A stretch of DNA of 64,000 bases from Haemonchus contortus. Its lineage: Eukaryota; Nematoda; Chromadorea; Rhabditida; Trichostrongylidae. The notes beneath the pieces are model-generated. The model did no database searches and was not told where the DNA came from. It saw only the letters and a program-made list of their open reading frames with translations. The DNA is taken from positions 11,290,505-11,354,504 of the forward strand of contig LS997565.1 in assembly GCA_000469685.2 (NCBI GenBank), in the 5' to 3' direction. Of this stretch, positions 23,327 through 64,000 are shown piece by piece (the stretch's first letter is position 1; every line of letters begins with the position of its first letter). Position numbers and translations under genes: made by a program.

Positions 23327-25074
23327 TAGTTCCTGCTAATTACACCCATTTGGGCAATAACAGTATCCCAGTAGAGCCCAAACGGGTCTAAGGTGTTTCA
23401 GGAAAAAGAAATCGGAAAGTCATGTGTGAAAGAGGTAAACAATAGCTTAGCAGCAGCAGGTAAACAACGAGTAAACAAAAAATGTACTAAAAAAGTAATT
23501 TCGAGAAATGAAAGGCATTGAAAAACCTGGGCAGTATGTCAAAGATAGAGATCATGATGAGATTTAACTAGTATTTTCATGAACTGCCTTTGAAAAATCG
23601 AAATGAAAGAGTCAGTAGAAATACACAAATAATCAGGTCAACAAATAAACAAGAGAGTGAATAAACAAACATTCTCTTGGGAACAATGAGTGCACTATAC
23701 CAGCTGTCGCCCGAAATATTGTCTGAGAAACGTGAATGGGTGTGCTGAGCAATCTAATCTGCTTTGGTTGCCGTGGTCGTCAGTTCATTAAGAAATACGA
23801 GGCAAGAATCATAGCTGGGAATAGCAATTGCCAGTCATTTGCATATGCTCCTATTACGTCGTCGTAGTCGTCGTCTGTCTCCAAGCTCCAAGCCACACAG
23901 TCACAATTACCCCCCACTAGTCCCACCCAGAAGGCGTGTCCCAGTCGCCGTAGTCTCTAGGTGGTCTGACACCTGCCCTCAACGTTATTCATCCGAAAAA
24001 TCCCGATGACCAATAGAGGAAGGACAAAGTATGTTGTCCTGAAGGGATGAGATAAGGACGAGGGTTGCGAGATGTCTGCAGCGGCCGCTAACAGCACTGA
24101 CTGGCCAATGCACTTCCGGCAGAATCGAGAATTCAGGCTGCCACCCAGCAAAAGATATTGCCGACCAGTTAACGAGTCCAAAGTCTTCCCTCTAATCGTT
24201 GACGCCAGCCAACCCTCCTCGTCCGAGATCACCGAAACTCTTGGGGCTTTAGTGACGTCCCCCTTTGATGCTTCCTTCTTTGGTTGTAAGAAGTGAATCG
24301 ATGATTTCGGGGATGACAACGACGACAAGTCGTGTATTATTGGGCACTTCCGCAGAAGGCAAAGGACAGCAGTGAATAGACGAAATCAGGCCGGCCCCTC
24401 TAGCAGGACATCGGACGACCTCCGACCGACGATGAGCACCAATGCTACACTACACACACACCCATCAATTCCAAACGTCATCATTGACCTTAAAGGGAGG
24501 GAAGGAACTATGCAGAAGTGAAAGACAGCTGCTACTGCTGCTGTTGCGTGCACTAGCTGAGCAGCAGCTCAGAAATGGGAAAGAGCCCTCGGAACGGGGG
24601 GAGGATAGGGGCTGGACGAAGCGCTCGCGAACGAATGTTCTGTTCCATTTGCGCATTAGAAAGCGGAGAAAGAATTTATGGCTTCCCCTACGTACCACTA
24701 TCACGCAAAAGGACACTTCAGGGTGGGGGAGGCTAATAGTTTGAAATTAAGAGTGAGAGTGATACTTTGTGAAGGAAGAAAGATTCGTTGACTACGAGGA
24801 AAGATCTTCTTCGAAGGGATTCTGCAGAGACTGAAGTTTTCTACAACTGCCCTCAGTGTTGTACTACTACAGAGTATACTACAAACTTCTCCTGGAACTT
24901 CTTTCTCTCCAACGAGTTGCCGCAGCTGCGTCATTCATGACGTCAACGGTAACAGTAGTAAGGAAGTCAAAGAAAATTGAAACGAAGCAATTGGTTCAGA
25001 AGTTTAAATAACAGTTAGTAATCAATAGTAGGTAATAATGGGTCTAGTCTGAAAGTCTACAAGTCTTCAGCGTT

Positions 25075-25330
25075 AATAGTTCCCGTTTTTGGGTGCGCCT
25101 CGCATCCGACTTTTATTTGGAATCGAGCGGCTTTGAAAGCGTATGTGGCTTTTACAATGGCTTGCGGTGGCCAGCTTGGGTACATATCTGTGCTTCTATC
25201 TTCCCAGATGGATCTGCTACCAACTAACTGGTCACGTAAAGATGGGAGGCTTGGTTGACCCAGGCGGATCTTGTTCAGTCCTGTGACTAGGTCTATGTAT
25301 GTGGTAGAGCGCTACTTGTCACAACATCGC
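25075..25330 (-). repeat. tRNA-derived SINE copy
   Basis: Shares blocks with the copies at 34.0, 35.3, 52.2 and 63.7 kb: a TTCCCGTTTTTGGGTGCGCC-like start, GCGTATGTGGC, TTACAATGGCTTG, the GATGGGAGGCTTGG segment and a terminal GCGCTACTTGTCAC that corresponds to the reversed tRNA-like head. Confidence 0.6.
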
Positions 25331-26269
25331 TTTCGTTCCTCAAGAATAAGGGTTCATGGCCCGCATGCTCCTCTTTAAGACGCACGGTAAAAGACGAATA
25401 GCATTCTTCCTGAAGATGTCTGATGGATAAATATTGAGCAAGTTTCTCTACCAGGTCCAGGTGATGCTACAAGACGTATGTAGGAGAACGGTAGCCATCC
25501 TAGACCTAGCTATCCAGGACTAGTCCGTACAAGTTGTAGCAAGCCTATAAGAGCATTTAAACGACGTCAAAATTCTGCGTGAAAGTTGAGTGCACGGCGC
25601 ATAGTGATGACAATGAAGAACTCGATCTCCGGAAGATAAAATGTGTCTATTGAACTTTTTGAATTTTGTAGAGCTAGATGCTAAAATCAAAAAACTTTTC
25701 TCTTTGCTCTTTCGTTGTTTACATTTCTTGTTATTTACTTTGATTTTTTCTAATGTAACCTCAAAAATCGCGCTGCTATGTAAGTTTACTCAAAAGATTA
25801 ATTCCTTGCCAGTTCATGGGTTAAAAAAGATCTCTAAAGTAGGGTTACATCGCGATTGTCTAATCGTATCAAGCTCAAGCTGTTACAGCTGAATCAGCTC
25901 GTGAAAAATGGGGCACTTCATCTTCAGAGCAGATAGGCGGATTAAACTATACGAACGGGTTTTTGAGCCTACGGTACACTCGATCTGTCAAAAATCAGGA
26001 GAACAAATTTCTTAGCAGTCTCTGAAACAGACGAGGGTGTAAGTCGGAGGTGGGTGTTGAGGAGGGCGCCACCACCTGAATGGTTCAGGAACCAATTCCC
26101 AGACTGATACCAGCTCAGACAACTGAGCCTAACTCCCTCCCGGTTCAGTCATATGATACAAAATTCGAGTGAGAGGGTGAGAATATTGGCTTGGCTACAC
26201 CAAGTAGCAGCACAAATCCGTCAGGGCGCGATACATTGAGAATTTCATTAGATATGTACATATAATATA

Positions 26270-27531
26270 TTAGGTTGAGTCATAAGTCCTCGGGCAAATT
26301 GGCAACGATAATATTTATCTTACAATTTTTAAACGACAATAGCGAATCATTTGAAATATGCCCCATTGGCATCGATGGTCTTCTGGCAATGCTTGGGCAG
26401 ATCGTAGATGTCCTTGCTTTAAAACGCTGGGAGCTGGCCCTTGGAGAAGTGCAAAAGTGCCATTTTGATGTCGTCGCGGGTTTGAAAGTCCTGACCATCC
26501 AGATGTACGTTGAAGATGGGGGAAAAGGTGGTAATACGAGGGATCCAGATCTGAGGAACATGGTTGGCGTGGTAAAAATGTCCTGCCGAAATTCGTCAGT
26601 TCAGTTTTGGTCGTTCTTGCAATGTGAGGGCGAGCGTTGTCGTGCTGGAAGTGAACTTTGTGCTGCTGCGGAAGTGTAGCTTCGGGATTCGCCTTCAAAT
26701 TCCTCAGCTGCGTAATGTAGACGTGTGCGGTCACTGTGCATCCTTCGTCTAGCAGCTCCCATTATTCGACACTGTGAGCGCTCCACCGGAATCAGAGCAT
26801 AACCTCCTTGGCGTCTACGTTGGGTTTGGGGGAGTTTTCTGCATGCGCACCTTTGTCGATCCATTGAGCACGCCGGTGAACGTTAGAGTAGAGGATCGAC
26901 TTTGCACCCCTGATGATTAGGTACTCGAGCCACGTGTGGTGCCCCTGAGCGTGAGGAGAGAAAGTGCCACGTCGTCGCGGCGGTCTATGTCATACTGCTT
27001 CAAAGCATGAGGCATCTATGGACCGAGCTTTCGCACCTTGTCGATTGACTTCAATTACGAAGAACTGTGGACTGACTCCCCAAGGGTGACTGCCAGTTCA
27101 CAAGTAGTTTGATACGGATCGGCTCCCACCTGGCTCCGCAGCACTTTCAAATCCAACTTCATTGAGTGTCCTGGACGATCTTCATTTTCGACGGAATAGT
27201 CGCCCGATGCGAACTTATAGTGCCACTTGTAAATTGTACACCTCCTGCTTGTGAACGTCTTTCATACCTCTATCGATTGCCGCGGGTTCATGGCCAGATA
27301 AAAAAATAAATATGATGGTGTTGCGGATGTGGAGTTGCGACGGCTTGAAATCATGAGGCACAGTTGCTGGAAAGGAAACAATTAGGTGCCTTTTCCAGTA
27401 TGCGTTTGAAAGAGCCTTCCATACTCTATCTAACAGTGCCTCGCACGTTCATTTTCGTCACCTCTCTCCCGAGTTATGATCGCTAGAACTCATCACTATC
27501 ACATTGTCCGAGGACTTATGACTCAACCTAA
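26270..27531 (-). mobile_element. degenerate mariner-type transposon 2 (about 1.26 kb)
   Basis: Termini TTAGGTTGAGTCATAAGTCC and GGACTTATGACTCAACCTAA are perfect inverted copies, flanked by TA on both sides. On the minus strand a decayed transposase shows VHFQHDNARPH and SDLDPSYYHLFPHLQ, matching the second and third catalytic Asp regions of mariner. Stops and frameshifts break the frame. The termini differ from mariner 1, so this is a separate subfamily. Confidence 0.93.
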
Positions 27532-27993
27532 TATCATTGATACTTGTAGGTTCATCAACTAGACTCCAGGCCAAATTCTGCACAGGCAGGACATGTCCAG
27601 ATTCAAAGCCACAATGATCTTGAATAATAGTAAGTGAAGCCCAGAGCTGGGAGCCTCGACTTTTTGAGGAGTTTTCAACAGCTATAACAGCTTGGACTAA
27701 CGTTTGCCATTCATCTAGCTACTTCATAGGTAATGTCGTTTTTACGAAATAAAAATTTGAGCTGTAAATTTGGAAAAATTTATTAAATAAGTAATTGAAA
27801 ACTCTTTCTCCGATTTTTGATCACTCTGTAAATCAAACTGGAATAACTAAAACTGTATCAAACTCTGTACCCTTCAAAGTGGTCCATTAAAATCAATCAA
27901 CGAAAATGATCCCGGCAGCAAACAACTGGTTCAGGAACTATTTCCATTGCAATGAATTTTCAGTGATATGCCGTTTACATAGTTCGGATCCAC

Positions 27994-28097
27994 CTATGAA
28001 TATTCACCATGGGGTTGTACAACATAACCTATTTCCCCTACAGAACGGGTCAAAGTAATGTCGTCAATCTTCAAAACACCGTAATTTGGAATTCGAT
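27994..28097 (-). other. orphan exon-like open frame ending in a stop
   Basis: A strong acceptor (GAGTTTCAG) is followed by 33 codons and a stop, including PNYGVLKIDDITLT. The frame starts with two carried bases, as the alternative fibulin last exons do. The composition looks protein-like, but no partner exon or family was recognised. Confidence 0.25.
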
Positions 28098-31000
28098 CTG
28101 AAACTCTTTGAAAAACAACCAAAAAAATTTAAATGATAAGTAGCAATTTCAAGTAATAATTTTAGAATATTTTTCCAAATTTTACAGGTCTTGCATGAAT
28201 TTTTGAGTAATTCTAGGTAAAAACACATAGTGGCTTTAAACATCGACGAAAAAACTGTTCCGAAAAAAGCGATGTAGTTAGCCGAGCTTCAGCGCTAATA
28301 GGCTTGGACGTAAAAAAATGAATAAAATAAATAACAAATAAAGAAATAAAACAATAAATAAATAATCAACAAATGAAACAAAATCTCATAGAACTAATTG
28401 ACTTCCAACATTAAGGTGACAAGGCTGGAATCATTTGCAGCAGGTCTCAAATAAAGGCTTAATCAGTAAAGTACACAAGTATATAGAACGGCTTTTAAGA
28501 ACGTCGACTTCCAAAATCCTTCACCTCTCTACCAAGTCATTTCGTGAATAATCTATTGATAATGCTAAATTGAAATGTTTTTCAACTGGGTAGAATAGCA
28601 AAATGTCGCAGTAGAACGAGTCCAAATCCGTTTAAGACTGAGGCCTGCTAACAGATTGAGGGCAGCGGTTTCGGCAGTCACATCGCACTTTCTTTTTGAG
28701 CCTCGATTTTTTTCCTTCTCCAGAAAAAAACGTCGGACGCAAGAAAATTGAGCCAGAAAAAGAATTTGATTTATAGTGCAAGCTGTGAACAGGGGCAGCG
28801 AAAATAACGAGAATATCGCGAAGTTTTCTTTGTGGCATAGAATTTATGAACATCCACTCGTTCAGTTACGCGAGATCAGTTCCGAAGGAGTGGGTTGGCT
28901 CCAGACCTCTCCGAGATCACCTGAATAGTTAGCTTGTCTGGAAGGTAAAACAAGGGTTGCGAGTGCTTTTTTGGACAGCCTAGTGGGCCCATCGGAGAAA
29001 ATGGACCGAAGGCAAGCTTCATACTCTTCCAAAGGCTCAAAGAAGATCTTCCAAACAAAACGTTCGAAGGAACCAATGAATCCTCCATTACTCGAGATCA
29101 CTCAAATGACTTTTCCGCATCATCAAAAAAGGTTTTACAATGGTGGAACTTCAAAGAGCAAGAAAGAAAATGCGAAAGCCACAGTGTGAAGTGTGTCTAC
29201 CGAACAGCTGCTACATGCAGAATTTTTCCGTCCGTTCGTATGCCAAAAGTCTACCATAGCTATGCGAAGCCATCGATAGCAGGTGACCAGATCTATTAGA
29301 CCGGAGGCAGTAGAATCTGCTGAAGATTATTAGGCCGTAATATTGTCGAAGATTTTGCGGTTTACGCTGTTATCCTCTTATCTACGTTTGTATAACAAAT
29401 ACATTAAATTCTTCAGAAGCTTTTGCAGATTCTGCTACCTCCGACTTCTACGGGTCCCTCGTAGAGCATAAAAGGAATTATTAAGGCTGGTTGGAGGAAA
29501 ACAATGAGGCCAAATTGAGGGTTCAAAGTGATAACCCAGTCGATCGATACATTGTTCGAATAGGAAACAGGCGGAATAAAAAATATAGCTTTAGAAGCCT
29601 TCAACTCTTGATTTGGATCATTCAAGTAGTTCAGATAACCTACCTTTGGCTTAATTTTGCTAGACCAACTTTTAGGAGGTAAAGGCATCATGGGAAACGG
29701 GGAAATCAGTGCGGACGGCTTCCTAGTACGCCATGCATCAGAGTTCCTTTCGGAATGGTGTAGCAGTATCATCTAGCAGTGGATTCTCTTAAGTGGAACT
29801 CTACTGCTCCTCTTTCATCTGACAAGAAAAGTAATAGACTCCAACATTCTCTACATCGCCTGCACGAGGGGCTTTTCCCAATCCACCGGAGCTCAGGAAA
29901 AAGTGTCAGAAGAAATGAGAGAACAAATGGAACGAAATTTCTTTCCATTAAAATCAAAGGCGAGAACGAAGCCATTGATACTTTAGGAAATGAAATATAA
30001 CATTGACAGGAGCGGTGCCCATTAGATTTGATCCATGGGCAGTTGTAGTGGCGCCATTCGCTGCTGCGCTTTATTTGTACGAGGAAAAAGTGAGTTGTAA
30101 TAAGGCTATTCAGATCAGATCCAACTTCTTCATCCATCAATTGCCCCACAACTCATCGAAAGAGTTTTTACTGTGGGTGATCTCTAATAATTTCGTATAA
30201 CTCCGATGCAGTTACTATACCCTGTCACTACCTCAGCAGATCAAGGGCCAGAGTCAGAACTGATCAAGAGAGTCACAGAAGAACTACCTGGTTACTAGGA
30301 CCATGAATATTTAAAAAATTCTGAGTAACGTAGAGATTTTAGAAGTTTTTTATGACTATAGTACTACCTACATCGGTAAAGAATTCGCTTGAGTTGAGGT
30401 TCGGGTGATAGCTCAAAAGCCCTGAAGCTCAGAAATTAATATCACAATAATGAAGATTGGATGGAGAATCTGACTTACTGCTTCAAATTGTGGTAACTGA
30501 GCAGTTCAACCCAATCTACTACGGAACTACCGAGTTCGAGGACGTCTCTGCTCTCCGTTTTTTAATAATGGTAAAAATTTGAGTGACAGAGATGAGGAAG
30601 AAGTGAGGAATGCAACATTTCCACTGAGGACATGCGGTTGAAAAACGTCAAGAATGATTATGTACACATAAAAGAAATGCTGTCCTCCGAGAGAACGTTG
30701 TAAGAACCACCTCCGTTGAAGCCGATACGCTACGGACTCCGATGACAGATGTCAGACAAGCACGAGAAATCACGAGCAACACTTGAATAATGAGGAGAAC
30801 GTTTGGTGGAGACGGGAAAAAACGAAAAGAAGAAAAACGGCTTCGGAAGTGGTAATTGTAAGAAAACAGGGGACCAGGTGCACTTACGACTTGTTTTGAT
30901 GTCACCACAGTAATCTAATCAGTCCCACGACTGGGCGGTTAGGGTCATGACCCCGAAATAGCACCCGTTCGGTAGCAAATAAGGTTGGAAGGGATACTAA

Positions 31001-31877
31001 ATTAAGCCATGGACCTAGGAGGTACCTGACAGACTTCTTGCCAGGTATCAGGGACTCAAACTCGTCGTCTCACTTTAGTGGGGCTGTCGGTACCGGCCTT
31101 TTATGAGATCTGGACTTTGCGAGTCATGGTTTATAATTCTTTACAATTCTGATTTCTATGTGAAAACTGGTTTCATGGCGCATCATTTTGCTCGATGCCA
31201 ACGTTCAACTCGTTGGACAGCTTCCTCTGTTTTATTACTAGACATCCACGGGCAGCGAAGAGAAAAGTACTGAGAAGTAGTAAAGAAAGTAATTCAACTA
31301 GTATAGAGTGAAGGACGGTCGACTATTTATTTGTTTATTTCATACACTCAGAGGGGTGCCTAACTCAAAGGGCAGAAGTGTGCATCATAAAAATGGAATG
31401 ATTAAAAAACAGTTCCCATCTGAAAAAGTAGTCTGCTGAGGTGAACTCCTGTCTCTACCAGCAGCCAAGCATGGCAGTCGACTGCCCATATGGGAAAATG
31501 AAGTAACTCTCAAGCTTATTGAGGGTACCCACTGCAATAGAAACCGTGCCATTTTCATGGCATGGTCAATTTATCAATCTGGACTCCAGACTAACAAAAG
31601 AGGAGCTCTCGGAAAAGCTGATTTTATAATCTCAGGGACCCTCGAGCGGCTAGCTGGCTTTTTTTCGGACAGGAGGGAAAGACCGGAAAGCGGAGGGCTA
31701 ATCAAATGAAACACCCGGTCGAAAAGAAAAGCCAGGGTAGGGAAGGGAATCCCGTGCTTATTAACAAAAATTATCACCGCTAACTGTCGTCATTGTTAAA
31801 CAAAATTATATTCAAGCATTACCTCTGAGTAGCCCTCCCTCCATTGCCTATTTTGTGAGCATTCAGTAAACATCATG

Positions 31878-31883
31878 TTTATT
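31878..31883 (-). other. fbl-1: candidate poly(A) signal for fbl-1 isoform C
   Basis: AATAAA on the minus strand, about 255 bases after the C-type stop codon, a plausible 3' UTR length for a nematode gene. Confidence 0.5.
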
Positions 31884-32137
31884 GAGCAACAATAGATGAA
31901 AATCACTCGAGAATGACAATCGCTATGACTAATAACACATTACGGGGATGAATGTACAGGTAGATTCAGAGCTCGCCGGAGAAAAACTTCCAGTCGAGTC
32001 ATCGCTCAAAAAGCCAGAGGTGAACACCGTCGTCGTTGTGATGATGATGAAGCTTTGCCACCGCCGACGAGCGCAACAAACCACTTACGTATTACACAGA
32101 CACGATTACGAAAAGACACCGAAAAGAGGGATTGGGA

Positions 32138-63224
<31,087 letters not shown>

Positions 63225-63690
63225 CTGAAAAAAAAGACATTCAGAATAACTTAGGTAATGGTGACTAGTAGTAATCTTCAGAATATTAGGAGAACTAAAT
63301 AAGTCAATTAAGCCAAATTACTACACGTGCACAAGCAAGCTGCAGCACCTGGAGCACTTACAATTACGACTCGCTACTCTCAGTATTGATCGCCGCGCGC
63401 GTCTCACACGCGGTGCGGTCGGGACTGCAATTCAAAGGTCGCGAACGACAGCACCTTTGGTGAGATTTCATTATTACGGCAATAGTTCCTGCACCCATTG
63501 CCTTCCAATGCGATAAACATCGGAAGCTGGAGAGATCAAGTTGCAGCAACAGCTGTGATTCATAGCGCTGCTCCTACTCATCGCTGATGCACAGACGATC
63601 TTTTCGAGCCCTCACCTCACCGTCCTCAGAGCTATTTGAGTCATAGTCATTGTGTCAACGAATTTGTTTTATACTAGTAGAAGTCCAGGA
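63225..63690. other. upstream of the first recognised fbl-1 exon
   Basis: The exon with the start codon and signal peptide of fbl-1 should lie here or beyond 64000. Several ATGs and donors were examined on the minus strand, but none gave a hydrophobic leader ending with the one carried base needed by exon 63224-63110. Confidence 0.4.
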
Positions 63691-63699
63691 TAAAGTCTT

Positions 63700-63985
63700 C
63701 TGGCAGTGATCAATTCCGTTTCTGGGATACGTCCCGTATCCGGCTTCAGCTCAGAACCGTGGGATTGGTCTGTATGCGTATGTGACCTATACAATGGCTT
63801 GAGGTGGTCAGCCGATGTACAAGTCAAAGCTTTTATCCTCCCAGACGAGTCTGGTATCAATTTACTGAACCAGGAGGGATGGAAGGCTTGGATGGCTTTG
63901 GCGAATACCGATTTTGGGGTTCGAATCCGTGACCATGCGTGTGTTATCATGTGCGCCATTTGCCACCACACCAGCTCTACCCCGA
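63700..63985 (-). repeat. tRNA-derived SINE copy
   Basis: On the minus strand the head reads GTGGTGTGGTGGCAAATGGC with a B box GGATTCGAACC. On the plus strand the body shows GGGATACGTCCCGTATCC, GCGTATGTGACCTATACAAT, GATGTACAAGTCAAAGC and GGGATGGAAGGCTTGG. This is the best full-length copy of the family here. Confidence 0.75.
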
Positions 63986-64000
63986 CAGTAACAAGACGCC

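Larger units (their letters stand above)
21448..32137. other. interval between the L1CAM start and the last fbl-1 exon
   Basis: About 10.7 kb with no gene that could be assembled. It holds two mariner remnants (22435-23326 and 26270-27531), a SINE at about 25.08 kb, AT-rich stretches near 28.3 kb and one orphan exon-like frame (27994-28097). It should contain the L1CAM promoter and the 3' end of fbl-1 isoform C. A palindromic CRE-type TGACGTCA lies at 24938-24945, which may be chance. Confidence 0.55.

Noticed and set aside
24072..24744. Open frames on both strands upstream of the L1CAM gene
   Set aside because: Overlapping frames on opposite strands without splice context or domain signature; could be promoter or 5' region but not shown.
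28862..29772. Open frames of 60-120 codons near 28.9 and 29.5 kb
   Set aside because: No family resemblance, competing frames on the opposite strand and no consistent splice sites.
63364..63549. Cysteine-containing minus-strand frame upstream of fbl-1 exon 1
   Set aside because: Considered as the fibulin leader exon, but it lacks a hydrophobic signal and its phase does not fit exon 63224-63110.

Overview
The window is a piece of nematode nuclear genome, most likely a clade V strongylid such as a hookworm relative. Three things suggest this: short exons bounded by the nematode TTTTCAG acceptor, recognisable nematode matrix and adhesion genes, and introns of up to several kb filled with RTE-type retrotransposons, mariner elements, short TIR elements and tRNA-derived SINEs. 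The species call is inference. Nothing bacterial, viral or CRISPR-like was seen.

Layout. (1) Positions 1799-21427, minus strand: 28 coding exons of an L1CAM-family neural adhesion receptor, with signal peptide, six Ig domains, five FNIII domains and a transmembrane helix. All exon phases join. About 1161 residues are visible and the cytoplasmic end was not found with certainty. (2) 21.4-32.1 kb: mostly non-coding, with two decayed mariner elements, SINE and AT-rich sequence and one orphan exon-like ORF. (3) 32138 to beyond 63224, minus strand: a fibulin-1 (fbl-1) gene with anaphylatoxin-like modules, ten EGF-type modules and a C-terminal fibulin module encoded by two alternative last exons. 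The D-type exon is near 40.7 kb and the C-type near 32.2 kb; both join the same upstream donor in phase. The signal-peptide exon was not found. (4) Inside a 5.2-kb fbl-1 intron, on the plus strand, lies a small two-exon gene for a secreted glycine-rich protein (47640-48296).

Mobile and repeat load. A 5'-truncated RTE copy sits in the intron between the fibulin D and C exons. A second, inverted RTE copy with an 11-bp target duplication sits in the fbl-1 intron after EGF1, and itself interrupts a TIR element. At least six copies of that TIR family, several tRNA-headed SINEs, several large fold-back sequences, a 360-bp GACA microsatellite and a 135-bp AAT microsatellite occupy introns.

The two main genes are both extracellular: fibulin is a basement-membrane scaffold, and L1CAM is an axonal or epithelial adhesion receptor. 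No shared operon is implied: about 10.7 kb separates the L1CAM start from the last fbl-1 exon. Exon limits were read by eye from splice sites, reading phase and domain continuity; transcript evidence would settle them.
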